64,000 bases of DNA from Paucisalibacillus globulus DSM 18846 (GCF_000482485.1 NZ_KI519436.1:106986-170985), one strand, 5' to 3'; shown: positions 19,099-27,895, counted from the first letter of the stretch. Numbers and translations: made by a program. The notes: generated from the sequence alone by a model not told the origin.

Positions 19099-20832
19099 AT
19101 GTTAGAGAATAGATATTGGAGAAATTATGAGCTGAGAAAGCATGTGAAAGTGGTAGAGGGGAAGTTTGCGCCAACTCTTGTATTAAAGAATGCAACCTAT
19201 TTAAATATGTATGTTAATCAATGGTTAACAGCAAATATTTGGGTGTATAATGAAAGGATTATTTATGTTGGTGATAAGCTTCCAGACCAATCTACAGAAA
19301 TAATTGACTGTAAGGGTAAGTTTGTTGTTCCTGGCTATATGGAGCCACATGCACATCCGTTTCAATTATATAATCCAGAAGTTCTAGCGACCCATGCGGC
19401 AAAATTTGGAACAACAACATTAGTTAATGATAATTTATCATGGCTTTTTTTATTAGATAAAAAGAAAGCGTTTTCTATCATGTCCGATTTTAATAAATTA
19501 CCAATTTCGATGTTTTGGTGGAGTAGATTTGATCCACAAACAGCACTTCTAAATGAGGAAAGCTTGTTTAACACAGAGGATATGTTGGACTGGTTAGCAC
19601 ATCCTTCTGTCATTCAGGGGGGAGAGCTAACAGGTTGGCCAAGCCTGCTTAATGGTGATGATCGATTACTATACTGGATGCAAGAGGCAAAGAGAAAAGG
19701 AAAGCCTATTGAAGGACACCTACCCGGTGCTTCTGAAATTACATTAACAAAACTAAAGTTACTAGGTGTATCAGCCGATCATGAGTCAATTAGTGGAGAA
19801 GATGTTCTGAAGAGACTACGGCTTGGATATCAAGTAGGGTTACGTTATTCTTCTATTCGCCCTGACCTTCCTAAAGTTTTAGAAGAATTATTAGAAGCTG
19901 GATTAACAAACTTTGACCAGTTGACGATGACAACGGACGGTGGTACACCAGGATTTTATGAGAATGGATTAATGAATGTATGTATCGATATTGCAATTCA
20001 AAAGGGTGTACCTATAGAGGAAGCATATCGCATGGCATCGTTTAACGTAGCGAAACATTTCCATTTAGATGAACTTCTAGGATGTATAGCGCCTGGTAGG
20101 ATTGCTAATATTAACATATTACAACGGAAGGACAATCCACATCCAGAGGGTGTCTTAGCAAAAGGAAAATGGATTGTAAAAAATGGCAATGTACAGGAGC
20201 TACCATCTTATATTAGCTGGGAAAAGTATCATATTAAACCACTTCAAGTTAATTGGGATTTGGGAATAAATGATTTACAATTTTCCACACCGATTGGGCT
20301 AGACATGGTTAATGATGTCATTATTAAACCATATGCAATTCAAACGGATATTACTGTAGAAAAGCTACCGGAAGAACGTGACGAGGCATTCCTTTTACTT
20401 CTTGATAGAAATGGAGAATGGCGTGTTAACACAACAATTCGTGGATTTACAAAGAACCTTGGTGCGTTAGCAAGTTCTTTCTCACAAACAGGTGATTTTA
20501 TTTTTGTCGGAAAAAATAAACAAGATATTTTACTAGCATGGAAGCGTCTAAAGGAGCTAGGTGGTGGAATTGTACTTGTTCATGAAGGCGAAATAATTTC
20601 TGAACTTCCATTACGTTTAGCGGGTAAAATGTTTGCTGGAAGTATGGATGAGTTAATTGTAAAAGAACAGGAGCTTAGAGGGAAATTACAGGAGTTTGGC
20701 TATCAATTTAATGATCCAGTTTATAGCATCTTATTCTTGTCATCAACCCACTTGCCATACATTCGAATTACCCAAGAAGGTATTATGGATATTAAAAAAC
20801 GTGATGTACTCTTCCCAGCAACCATGCGTTAA
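19099..20832 (+). CDS. yerA: adenine deaminase-like amidohydrolase YerA
   Basis: A 577-residue amidohydrolase resembling adenine deaminase (adenine to hypoxanthine and ammonia) but of the YerA branch. The metal-binding HxH is His84/His86 in MEPHAHPF. Further conserved pieces are GHLPGASE near 211, TTDGGTP near 290 and the C-terminal adenine deaminase domain with GNVQELP. ATG 19099 follows TTGGAGAG; a TTG further upstream has no ribosome site. B. subtilis yerA also follows purD. Whether this branch deaminates adenine is not settled, so the reaction is tentative. Confidence 0.85.
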   Translation: MLENRYWRNYELRKHVKVVEGKFAPTLVLKNATYLNMYVNQWLTANIWVYNERIIYVGDKLPDQSTEIIDCKGKFVVPGYMEPHAHPFQLYNPEVLATHAAKFGTTTLVNDNLSWLFLLDKKKAFSIMSDFNKLPISMFWWSRFDPQTALLNEESLFNTEDMLDWLAHPSVIQGGELTGWPSLLNGDDRLLYWMQEAKRKGKPIEGHLPGASEITLTKLKLLGVSADHESISGEDVLKRLRLGYQVGLRYSSIRPDLPKVLEELLEAGLTNFDQLTMTTDGGTPGFYENGLMNVCIDIAIQKGVPIEEAYRMASFNVAKHFHLDELLGCIAPGRIANINILQRKDNPHPEGVLAKGKWIVKNGNVQELPSYISWEKYHIKPLQVNWDLGINDLQFSTPIGLDMVNDVIIKPYAIQTDITVEKLPEERDEAFLLLLDRNGEWRVNTTIRGFTKNLGALASSFSQTGDFIFVGKNKQDILLAWKRLKELGGGIVLVHEGEIISELPLRLAGKMFAGSMDELIVKEQELRGKLQEFGYQFNDPVYSILFLSSTHLPYIRITQEGIMDIKKRDVLFPATMR

Positions 20833-20861
20833 CATATAATAGTAGTAGGACTTTTGTTGGT

Positions 20862-20946
20862 AGTTTAGAAAGTATAAAAAACTTTCTGCCGACATAAGAA
20901 AAACTAACACATTCGCTAAAGAACGAGCGAATGGGAGTTTTTCTAA
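20862..20946 (+). repeat. dispersed stem-loop element, second copy
   Basis: Homologous to 6114-6197: GAAAGTATAAAAAACTTTC hairpin, then AGAAAAACT (20897-20905) pairing with AGTTTTTCT (20936-20944) around CATTCGCTAAAGAACGAGCGAATG. It ends in a T-rich stretch and may also terminate yerA. It lies between yerA and yerB. Confidence 0.8.
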
Positions 20947-20985
20947 TAGTTGTACTAAATTGAATAGTTAAAAGGTGTTGGGATT

Positions 20986-22041
20986 ATGAAAAAGTGGATT
21001 TTGCTAGTAGTAGCAAGTGTTCTGTTTCTTTTAGTAGCTTGTAGTGATAAAACGGATAAGCAAAAAGAATCTAATGAGGGTACTGAAGTAGTTACGGAAC
21101 CAGAAAAAGTAGAAGAACCGCAATTTACAACTGTTTATCCATTCACAGGTATTCAGACAAATGAAGAAGTAAATCATCGTGCTGTCGGTGTGATGGTTAA
21201 CAACCATACGAAAGCTCGTCCACAAACAGGACTTACGCAAGCAGATATGGTATTCGAAATTTTGGCTGAAGGTATGATCACCAGATTTTTTGCCGTTTTT
21301 CACAGTGAACAACCAGAAGTAGTTGGACCAGTTCGCAGTGCTCGTGAATATTATTTTGATTTGGCTGAACGCTATGGTGCTCTTTATATCTATCATGGAG
21401 CTGCCGGTTTTGTGAATGATATGCTTGATAATCGAGGCATTGATCATCTAGACGGGGCCATTTATGACAATGATGGCCATTTATTTAAAAGGGAGTCTTT
21501 CCGTGTTGCTCCACATAATTCTTATCTATTATTTGGAAATGTACATGAAGTGGCGAGTGATATCGGTTATGAAATCACTGCTGAACATCAACCAATGCCT
21601 TTCTTATCAAATGAAGAAGTAGGAGAAATTACTGGAGATAATGCAAATCATGTGGAAATTGTTTATTCAAATCAACCAATGAATATTGTGGAATATGACT
21701 ATGATCCTACTACAGAGAAGTACAATCGCTATAATGATGGTGAAATGACAGTTGAATTAAACACGAATGAAGCCGTTCAAGTAGATAATGTATTTATAAT
21801 AGAAACCTATCATGAGGTGATTGATGATGCCGGACGCCGTGCGATTGACTTTTATGCTGGTGGTAAGGCATATCTAATTCAAAAAGGGAAAGTGCAACAG
21901 GTCGAGTGGCAAAACCTTGATGGACAGTTAGTTCCAGTTAAAGACGGTGAAGTGATTGGATTTGTACCAGGTAAGACTTGGATTAATGTAGTTCCAACTA
22001 ACCCAGGCATGGATAAATCTGTTACCATTACTAGTGAGTAG
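20986..22041 (+). CDS. yerB: DUF3048 lipoprotein YerB
   Basis: A 351-residue predicted lipoprotein. A signal peptide ends in the lipobox LLVAC (Cys19), and an acidic linker follows. The DUF3048 region starts near 60: AVGVMVNNHTKARPQTGL, then GPVRSAREYYFDLA. B. subtilis YerB has the same position and layout. It should be anchored on the outer face of the membrane; the function is unknown. ATG 20986 follows AAAGGTG. It is likely co-transcribed with yerC, 18 nt downstream. Confidence 0.9.
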   Translation: MKKWILLVVASVLFLLVACSDKTDKQKESNEGTEVVTEPEKVEEPQFTTVYPFTGIQTNEEVNHRAVGVMVNNHTKARPQTGLTQADMVFEILAEGMITRFFAVFHSEQPEVVGPVRSAREYYFDLAERYGALYIYHGAAGFVNDMLDNRGIDHLDGAIYDNDGHLFKRESFRVAPHNSYLLFGNVHEVASDIGYEITAEHQPMPFLSNEEVGEITGDNANHVEIVYSNQPMNIVEYDYDPTTEKYNRYNDGEMTVELNTNEAVQVDNVFIIETYHEVIDDAGRRAIDFYAGGKAYLIQKGKVQQVEWQNLDGQLVPVKDGEVIGFVPGKTWINVVPTNPGMDKSVTITSE

Positions 22042-22059
22042 GGAGTAGGAGGTTGCGTT

Positions 22060-22356
22060 ATGCAAATAGATAAATTACGCGGGGAAGAACTGGACCATTT
22101 ATTTGATGCCATCTTATCGTTAAAGAACCGTGAAGAATGCTATCGATTTTTCGATGACATCTCGACAATGAGTGAGATTCAATCTCTTTCTCAAAGACTT
22201 CAAGTGGCTAGAATGCTTACTGAGGGATATACGTATAAAACGATTGAAAAAGAAACAAAAGCATCTACTGCTACCATTTCTAGAGTAAGACGTTGTATTG
22301 ACTATGGTAGTGATGGGTATAAGATGGTCTTAGAGCGGACACTAACGAAAGAATGA
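22060..22356 (+). CDS. yerC: TrpR-like DNA-binding protein YerC
   Basis: A 98-residue member of the TrpR/YerC/YecD family. It is all-helical with a helix-turn-helix near 58-85 (TEGYTYKTIEKETKASTATISRVRR). ATG 22060 follows GGAGG. It is the last gene of the yerB-yerC unit and is followed by a strong terminator. Target genes are unknown. Confidence 0.88.
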   Translation: MQIDKLRGEELDHLFDAILSLKNREECYRFFDDISTMSEIQSLSQRLQVARMLTEGYTYKTIEKETKASTATISRVRRCIDYGSDGYKMVLERTLTKE

Positions 22357-22380
22357 AATCCATTATATATTAAAGTTTCA

Positions 22381-22420
22381 AAAGACCTGTACTCTCAAAT
22401 CAAGAGTGCAGGTCTTTTTG
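22381..22420 (+). terminator. rho-independent terminator of yerBC
   Basis: AAAGACCTGTACTCT (22381-22395) pairs with AGAGTGCAGGTCTTT (22403-22417), with one G-U pair, then T residues. Confidence 0.92.
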
Positions 22421-22536
22421 TTAAGCTATTTTCTAAAAGAGTGTTGTTAATTACACAATTTGTATAGACTGTGCGGTAACTACTGTTTATAGAGCATCAC
22501 TATTAATGAATGCAGAGAGGTGAACTGCTATGCTAC

Positions 22537-22658
22537 CGCTCCGGCAGAATACTCCGCTTTCCACGGGCACGGCCTCAGCCTCCTCGCGGGAAAACCACCG
22601 CTGCGGGGTCTTCGGACACGTGCTGTTCCCGTAGGAGTCTCCGTATTCTGCCTACGCT
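22537..22658 (-). repeat. CTCCGG palindromic element, subtype A
   Basis: Terminal arms GGCAGAATAC (22543-22552) and GTATTCTGCC (22643-22652) are perfectly complementary around a GC-rich core rich in short stems. It lies 80 bp from, and in opposite orientation to, the element at 22739-22921. I see no gene in 22421-23067; these two elements fill much of it. Confidence 0.8.
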
Positions 22659-22738
22659 AGTATTAGTTTTCTAATTTAAAGATAGTTTAAAAACACATTT
22701 TAGGTGACAAGTGAAGTCATTGTATTCAATCTACACTA

Positions 22739-22921
22739 GCTCCGGAAATACACGGAGACTCCTATGGGAGGATAGGCATAGGTGAGACCCCGCAGTGCGT
22801 TAGCACGAGGAGGCTCACCAGCCGCCCATGGAAAGCGCAGTGTATTTCCGGAGCGGGTTTGATGCACTACCAAAGATTATTAATTGCCGCGTAGTTTACA
22901 TCAATTGTGAAATTCAAAAGT
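22739..22921 (-). repeat. CTCCGG palindromic element, subtype B, with conserved flank
   Basis: Arms GCTCCGGAAATACAC (22739-22753) and GTGTATTTCCGGAGC (22840-22854) are perfect complements bounding 116 bp. The flank 22855-22921 (ACTACCAAAGATTATTAATT) is also homologous, in reverse, to 4550-4612, so the mobile or duplicated unit is longer than the hairpin. Confidence 0.82.
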
Positions 22922-23067
22922 AATAAACTATACGAAAACAGCCTTTTGTTAAGCTTTTTTAAATACAAAATGTCACGAAATTTTCCTATTCATATCAAGT
23001 TGGATAATTAATTAACAGTAAAATAGAAGGAGAGGAAAAATAATGTTCATATTGTGAGGTGGAGTTA

Positions 23068-23682
23068 ATGGATTTAATGATTATGGATGACAGACTGACA
23101 GCATATTTGGAAGAAACATCCGTCATAAACTACAGCCATCCAGCAATTCAAAAGCAAGTGCAATTTTTTAAACAAACTGGGAAAACGAAACTAGAACAAA
23201 TTGACCTAGCTTTTCAATTTTCCCGTGATAGAATTCAGCATTCTTTTGACAGTGAGGAAGTTTGCCCCGTAACGATTACAGCTTCTGATGCTTTGGAGCA
23301 AAAGGAAGGAATTTGTTTTGCGAAGGCACATCTATTAGCTGGATTCTTAAGAGCTATGAATATTCCTACAGGGTTTTGCTACCAAAAAGTAACCCGTAAA
23401 GGAACTGTGGAATCTGGCTATGCTTTACATGGATTGAATGCAGTGTATCTTGAAGAATTGGGTAAATGGGTCCGATTAGACCCTCGTGGAAATAAACCTG
23501 GAGTTTATTCTGAATTCCGTGTTGAGGAAGAAGTGTTAGCCTATACAATCCATTCAGAATTAGGGGAGGTAGATTATCCGTATGTTTTTGCAAGTCCACT
23601 AGATTCTGTTGTATATGCAATGGAGAATTCCAATGATAGTAGTGAATTATTTTTTAACCGCCCTGAGAATATTAACGCATAG
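23068..23682 (+). CDS. transglutaminase-like cysteine protease-fold protein
   Basis: A 204-residue protein with a transglutaminase-like catalytic core. The likely triad is Cys83 (EGICFAKAHLLAGFLRA), His121 (YALHGLNAVYL) and Asp138 (WVRLDPRGN). There is no signal peptide, so it is probably cytoplasmic. Family members act as peptidases or cross-linking enzymes; the substrate here is unknown. I prefer ATG 23068, since GAGG (23056-23059) is 8 nt upstream; GTG 23059 is the alternative. It stands alone between repeat elements and a terminator. Confidence 0.75.
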   Translation: MDLMIMDDRLTAYLEETSVINYSHPAIQKQVQFFKQTGKTKLEQIDLAFQFSRDRIQHSFDSEEVCPVTITASDALEQKEGICFAKAHLLAGFLRAMNIPTGFCYQKVTRKGTVESGYALHGLNAVYLEELGKWVRLDPRGNKPGVYSEFRVEEEVLAYTIHSELGEVDYPYVFASPLDSVVYAMENSNDSSELFFNRPENINA

Positions 23683-23692
23683 AACTGGAAAG

Positions 23693-23721
23693 GCATGGAT
23701 GTATTTGTCCATGCTTTTTTC
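23693..23721 (+). terminator. rho-independent terminator
   Basis: GCATGGA (23693-23699) pairs with TCCATGC (23708-23714), followed by six T. It ends the transglutaminase-like gene. Confidence 0.85.
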
Positions 23722-23732
23722 TATATTTAAGA

Positions 23733-23936
23733 AAATATAAAAATTTGGCTTTGTTAAGTTCTTGTGCAGGAACAGCCACGTCCAGCTCCAGCGCCCAGGG
23801 ACTAGCGAGACTTCCCTCACCTCCGTACGATAAGTCAACATCGACTCCCTACGGTCGTCGTGTTTCCTTTATCTCCTACGGCTCAGTCCAGTCCGTAGTC
23901 CCTAACCGGGCGCTTGCGCTTTTGTTCATATTTTAA
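23733..23936 (-). repeat. inverted repeat element flanking the methyltransferase, left copy
   Basis: About 200 bp that is the reverse complement, with scattered differences, of 25199-25384. Shared blocks are TTTGGCTTTGTTAAGTT, CAGCCACGTCCAGCTCCA, CGTACGATAAGTCAACATCG, and GCGCTTGCGCTTTTGTTCAT at the gene-proximal end. The type resembles GC-rich intergenic repeats common in Bacillaceae. No coding role. Confidence 0.88.
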
Positions 23937-24001
23937 TTGTATGTAGATATTATGGTACAATCAAGAGAACTTTAAATTACATAAAGATTGGGCTGGAATT
24001 A

Positions 24002-25195
24002 ATGTCACAGGACGTGCGATTAAAAGTTAAAACAAATTTTATAAAAAAATACCGAAATGGTTTTCCACTGATTTTATCAGAAGCGATCATCAATCATAAG
24101 GACTTACGAGAAGAAGGGACGATTGTATCACTGATTGATGAGAAAAATTCATTTATTGCTAAAGGCTACTATGGAAGACAAAATAAAGGCTATGGCTGGA
24201 TTCTTTCTAAAAATGAGCATGAGAAGTTCGATAAAAAGTTCTTTAAAAATAAAATAATTGCTGCCATAAATAGAAGAGAGTCATTTTTTGCTGACGAAAG
24301 TACGAATGCTTTTCGAGTATTTAATGGTGAGGGAGACGGCGTTGGTGGTATCACCATTGATTATTTTGATGGGTATTATCTAATTAACTGGTATAGTAAA
24401 GGGATTTATCATTTTCGCAAAGCGATTCTTGATGCACTTGGAGAGTCTGTCGAGTTTAAAGGAATTTATCAAAAGAAACGATTTGATGTAAAAGGCCAGT
24501 ACGTTGAAGAGGATGATTTTGTAGCAGGTGAACGTGGTGAATTTCCTATTATCGTAAAAGAAAATGGTGTTCAGTTTGCTGTGTATTTAAATGAAGGTGC
24601 AATGGTTGGGGTATTCCTAGACCAAAGAGAAGTACGGAAAACAATAAGGGACAAGTACGCTGAAGGAACCAATATGTTAAATACATTTTCCTATACAGGA
24701 GCATTTTCCGTATTTGCAGCATTAGGTGGAGCAACAAAAACAACGAGCGTAGACCTTGCTAACCGAAGTAAACCAAAAACTATCGAACAGTTTAGTCTTA
24801 ATGGAATTGATTATGAAGCACAAGATGTTATCGTAGAGGATGTATTCCAGTATTTCAAATACGCAGGAAGAAAAAATCTAAAGTTCGATCTAGTAGTCTT
24901 AGACCCACCAAGCTTTGCAAGATCTAAGAAAATAACATTCAGTGCAGAAAAAGATTATACAAAGCTATTGAAAGAAACAATCGCAATAACCGAAAACAAC
25001 GGAGTCATCGTTGCCTCTACTAATAGCAGTGCATTTGGAATGGGTAAATTCAAAGGGTTTATCAAAAAAGCATTCGAAGAGACTGGTTATAACTATCAAG
25101 TATTAGAAGAATTTTCACTACCTGAGGATTTTCGCACAATTAGAGAATATCCTGAAGGTAATTATTTGAAAGTAGTTTTTGTTAGAAAGGTATAG
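24002..25195 (+). CDS. class I rRNA large-subunit methyltransferase, RlmI-like
   Basis: A 397-residue SAM-dependent RNA methyltransferase of the RlmI/YwbD type, expected to make m5C in 23S rRNA. An N-terminal PUA-like domain (about 5-80) is followed by a linker domain and a Rossmann domain with motif I NTFSYTGAFSVFAALGG near 220 and LDPPSFARSK near 302. ATG 24002 has only a weak ribosome site. The gene sits exactly between inverted repeats, the right one starting within a few bases of its stop. The specific rRNA site is inferred from family only. Confidence 0.82.
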   Translation: MSQDVRLKVKTNFIKKYRNGFPLILSEAIINHKDLREEGTIVSLIDEKNSFIAKGYYGRQNKGYGWILSKNEHEKFDKKFFKNKIIAAINRRESFFADESTNAFRVFNGEGDGVGGITIDYFDGYYLINWYSKGIYHFRKAILDALGESVEFKGIYQKKRFDVKGQYVEEDDFVAGERGEFPIIVKENGVQFAVYLNEGAMVGVFLDQREVRKTIRDKYAEGTNMLNTFSYTGAFSVFAALGGATKTTSVDLANRSKPKTIEQFSLNGIDYEAQDVIVEDVFQYFKYAGRKNLKFDLVVLDPPSFARSKKITFSAEKDYTKLLKETIAITENNGVIVASTNSSAFGMGKFKGFIKKAFEETGYNYQVLEEFSLPEDFRTIREYPEGNYLKVVFVRKV

Positions 25196-25198
25196 AAT

Positions 25199-25384
25199 GA
25201 ACAAAAGCGCAAGCGCCCGTTTAGAGACGTACGGACTGGACTGATCCGTAGGAGATAAAGGAAACACGGCGACCGTAGGGAGTCGATGTTGACTTATCGT
25301 ACGGAGGTGAGGGAAGTCTCGCTAGTCTCTGGGCGATGGAGCTGGACGTGGCTGTTTATGCGCAAAAACTTAACAAAGCCAAAT
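25199..25384 (+). repeat. inverted repeat element flanking the methyltransferase, right copy
   Basis: Reverse-complement partner of 23733-23936. It begins ACAAAAGCGCAAGCGCCCG and ends AACTTAACAAAGCCAAATTT. Together the two copies bracket one gene. Confidence 0.88.
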
Positions 25385-25418
25385 TTTATACTTTCTTACC
25401 TCAAGAAGAATGTGTTCG

Positions 25419-25449
25419 AAAGGTCCTCCTTCCCATAGGATGGACCTTT
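25419..25449 (-). terminator. terminator of the DUF3307/SatD unit
   Basis: AAAGGTCC (25419-25426) pairs with GGACCTTT (25442-25449). On the minus strand it follows the DUF3307 gene stop and ends in TTT. Confidence 0.55.
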
Positions 25450-25463
25450 AAGTGTTTAAGCTA

Positions 25464-26342
25464 TTATTTTAATATTATTCGAGTTGCGATACCAAGTAAA
25501 ATTCCAATCAGCATGGACAAAATTGTACCTAATAGGAAGTATTCAGCCCAAGACCTTTCCTCCATTAATTTAAATCTAGCGATGGACTTGGCAGCTATAA
25601 TAAAACCAATAGCTGAATAAGCAGAATAATAGGTTAGTATTAATACGATGAGTCTTTCAATATATCCTATTACTTTACCGCGATTATAATTGTTTTCATT
25701 GTATATAGTATAGTTATACTCTTCCAGCATTTTTTGGGCCCTTGGTATGGTTTGGTTTTGATGTATATTACTTTCATCAGTTTTAAAAGAAAACTTACCT
25801 TCAAAAGTTGAAATGTGTTTTGGAAGATTTCCAATAACCTTATTAATAAAATGACCACTAACTGTTGTTGCCAACATAATAATTATAAATAAAAATAGAA
25901 TAGTACTACCTGTACCTAACGAAGTAGTTGTGTTAATTAATCGTATGCCTTTATCAAAAATATAGGAAATAGGGATATCAAAAAATAATGATGATGATAG
26001 GATTAAAATGGCAATATGGGCAACCTGATCCAGACAAAACAATTTAGCTTCAACATATTCTCCTAAACGTTTTCTAGTATTGGTAGATTTAGAGAGTTCA
26101 ATTTTTAGTCTATCAATTACATAATGAAAAAATAATATAAATAGAATGGGAAAAATAACCTGTCTTAATACTTCACTAACATTGATTTCTCTTAACCAAA
26201 ATATCATCGTAACGATAAGAAGACATAGAAAATGATGAAATAAGTGCTTTATTAGAGTTTGTTCTTTGTTTTTTGCCATCTCATCTGTCTGCATATAAAA
26301 ATCAGCAATAAGATGTGCCGTTATTAGTGATAGTACAATCAT
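25464..26342 (-). CDS. DUF3307 membrane protein
   Basis: A 292-residue membrane protein. The N-terminal 120 residues match the DUF3307 pattern: ITAHLIADFYMQTDEMAKNK with conserved His and Asp residues in the first helix, then LIKHLFHHFLCLL, and YVIDRLKIEL. Three or more further helices lie in 130-290, separated by a soluble stretch near 175-225. ATG 26342 follows AAGGAGAAG; the TTG at 26345 is too close. It lies 54 nt downstream of the SatD gene on the same strand, a pairing seen in other Firmicutes. The function is unknown. Confidence 0.75.
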   Translation of the reverse strand: MIVLSLITAHLIADFYMQTDEMAKNKEQTLIKHLFHHFLCLLIVTMIFWLREINVSEVLRQVIFPILFILFFHYVIDRLKIELSKSTNTRKRLGEYVEAKLFCLDQVAHIAILILSSSLFFDIPISYIFDKGIRLINTTTSLGTGSTILFLFIIIMLATTVSGHFINKVIGNLPKHISTFEGKFSFKTDESNIHQNQTIPRAQKMLEEYNYTIYNENNYNRGKVIGYIERLIVLILTYYSAYSAIGFIIAAKSIARFKLMEERSWAEYFLLGTILSMLIGILLGIATRIILK

Positions 26343-26396
26343 CAAGTCTTCTCCTTCTTAAATAAATTATATGAAAAGCATTGGAGGCTCAAAACT

Positions 26397-27269
26397 TTAA
26401 ATATTGGAAAAGTCAAAGTAGGTACTTATATTATTTTTTAAATGTTGTTTAATCTTTTCATTTAGTTTATTAGTAATTTCATAAGGGTTTTGTTGGTTTA
26501 ATTGATTATCTATAGCTGTAATTTTATCTGCAGAAGTTAAAGATTCTAATCTTAAATTCGTAATTTGGAAAGAATTTAATGATTCTGTGATGTTGTTAAA
26601 TGTTTTTATAATCTCTGTACCCTCCCCTTTATTTAAATGATTTGAAATGGTCGATGGGGATTTTTTTAAAAGAACTGCTATGTTTCTTTGCTTATCAATA
26701 ATTAACTTCAAGGTTGAAATTATTTCTTGTAAATAGGTTTGTCTACCAAAATATAAGTTTTGTGTATCAATTAACGTATTAATCAAAGTCTCAAAAACTG
26801 TAAATAGATTTCCTGATGGATCAGTTTTTAACAATTCCTTTAAACTTGTACTATTCACATTATTATCTAGTTCAAATCTAAATGGTGGTCTATTTTTTTT
26901 TATTTCCTTTAATTTATTATTGGCAATTCTTGCTTGTTTAACGAGAGGGTGAATCCAAGTTTCTAGATTAATATCCTCAATATTTTTGTTAATGTTACCA
27001 AAGCTTAAACCAAAATAAGGTTTATTATTCCTAAATTTCCAAATACGAGTTATATAGAAGGCTATAGTATACGCAGTAGTATAATTTTCACTAATGAAAA
27101 TTATTTCATCTCCCCTTCTAGCTGAAACTTTCACACTTAAAACATCTTTTGTCCAGCTTTTAACCAAACAAGAAATTTCCTCTAAATAGGTCTCAAGTGT
27201 ATCTCCAAAATCTGAACTATAGGAGCTATTACTGACATCCATAATAAAGATTGAAACTGGTTTAATCAT
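26397..27269 (-). CDS. SatD family protein with C-terminal helix-turn-helix
   Basis: A 290-residue protein. The N-terminal part resembles SatD proteins: IFIMDVSNSSYSSDFGDTLETYL, then KVSARRGDEIIFIS, the latter reminiscent of the nucleotidyl-cyclase/GGDEF fold strand, though no catalytic GGDEF motif is present. The C-terminal part (about 185-225) contains a helix-turn-helix, QRNIAVLLKKSPSTISNHLNKG. It is upstream of DUF3307 on the minus strand, against the direction of its neighbours. ATG 27269 follows AGAGGA. I infer a ligand-sensing DNA-binding protein; the sensing part is speculative. Confidence 0.65.
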   Translation of the reverse strand: MIKPVSIFIMDVSNSSYSSDFGDTLETYLEEISCLVKSWTKDVLSVKVSARRGDEIIFISENYTTAYTIAFYITRIWKFRNNKPYFGLSFGNINKNIEDINLETWIHPLVKQARIANNKLKEIKKNRPPFRFELDNNVNSTSLKELLKTDPSGNLFTVFETLINTLIDTQNLYFGRQTYLQEIISTLKLIIDKQRNIAVLLKKSPSTISNHLNKGEGTEIIKTFNNITESLNSFQITNLRLESLTSADKITAIDNQLNQQNPYEITNKLNEKIKQHLKNNISTYFDFSNI

Positions 27270-27519
27270 TACAATCCTCTTTTCTAGAACGTAATATGTA
27301 TTGTAAATGAGTTGTATTTAGAAAATACTTATTATATGTATAGTTATTTCCTAAATTATATCATGAATAAATTAGATTAAAAGATGAAATTTATAATAAA
27401 TTCGATTGTTTAATCGAATATAAATTAAGTTTCATATAATGAATGAATTAATTGTCTGAAATTACCGGATTTAGTTCAAAGCTGACTCCATGAAGGAGGG
27501 ATGAATAAATAATATGATA

Positions 27520-27549
27520 TTGACGAACGTATATTCGGTTATGTATAAT
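27520..27549 (+). promoter_or_regulatory. promoter with LexA-like box between -35 and -10
   Basis: TTGACG (27520-27525), 18 bp, TATAAT (27544-27549). CGAACGTATATTCG (27524-27537) differs at one fixed position from the Bacillus LexA box CGAACRNRYGTTYG and overlaps the promoter. The first annotated gene downstream is pcrB, 340 nt away. Confidence 0.6.
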
Positions 27550-27895
27550 TTAGGTATAGTTATTCCTATGGAGGGAGTAGTGGATTATACGTAAAAGTAA
27601 CCATAGATTAATATCCGCACCTTTCAAGCGATCCAATATAACAACATAACGATACCCACAAAATGAAAAAGTTCTACCAACGTTGAACTTCTATCTAAAA
27701 AACATCCTGTTCAACATGACTTATATAGTTTACAAAACTGAGGAAACTTTGTAGGCTTCTAATAAGTACATGGGAACTCCACCCCTTTAGGGGGAAGTAA
27801 TTAGACTAACCTAAAATTCTCACCATATTATTAAATTCCCACCACTTTTTTTGCTATAATATACAAATGGAAAACTATAATGGAGGATTAGACCT
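27550..27895 (+). other. long leader region before pcrB
   Basis: I see no gene of useful size. There is a ribosome-site-like GGAGGG at 27570-27575 followed by a five-codon GTG frame (27581-27595). Short stems include AAGTTC/GAACTT and CCCCTTTAGGGGG. A second promoter-like TATAAT at 27855-27860 with a weak -35 lies directly before pcrB. I cannot match it to a known riboswitch or T-box. Confidence 0.5.

Noticed and set aside
25336-25620. 94-codon ORF after the methyltransferase
   Set aside because: It starts in the inverted repeat and runs antisense to the DUF3307 gene.
27600-27895. Riboswitch or T-box in the pcrB leader
   Set aside because: No T-box sequence, specifier loop or known aptamer core could be matched; only small unrelated stems are visible.
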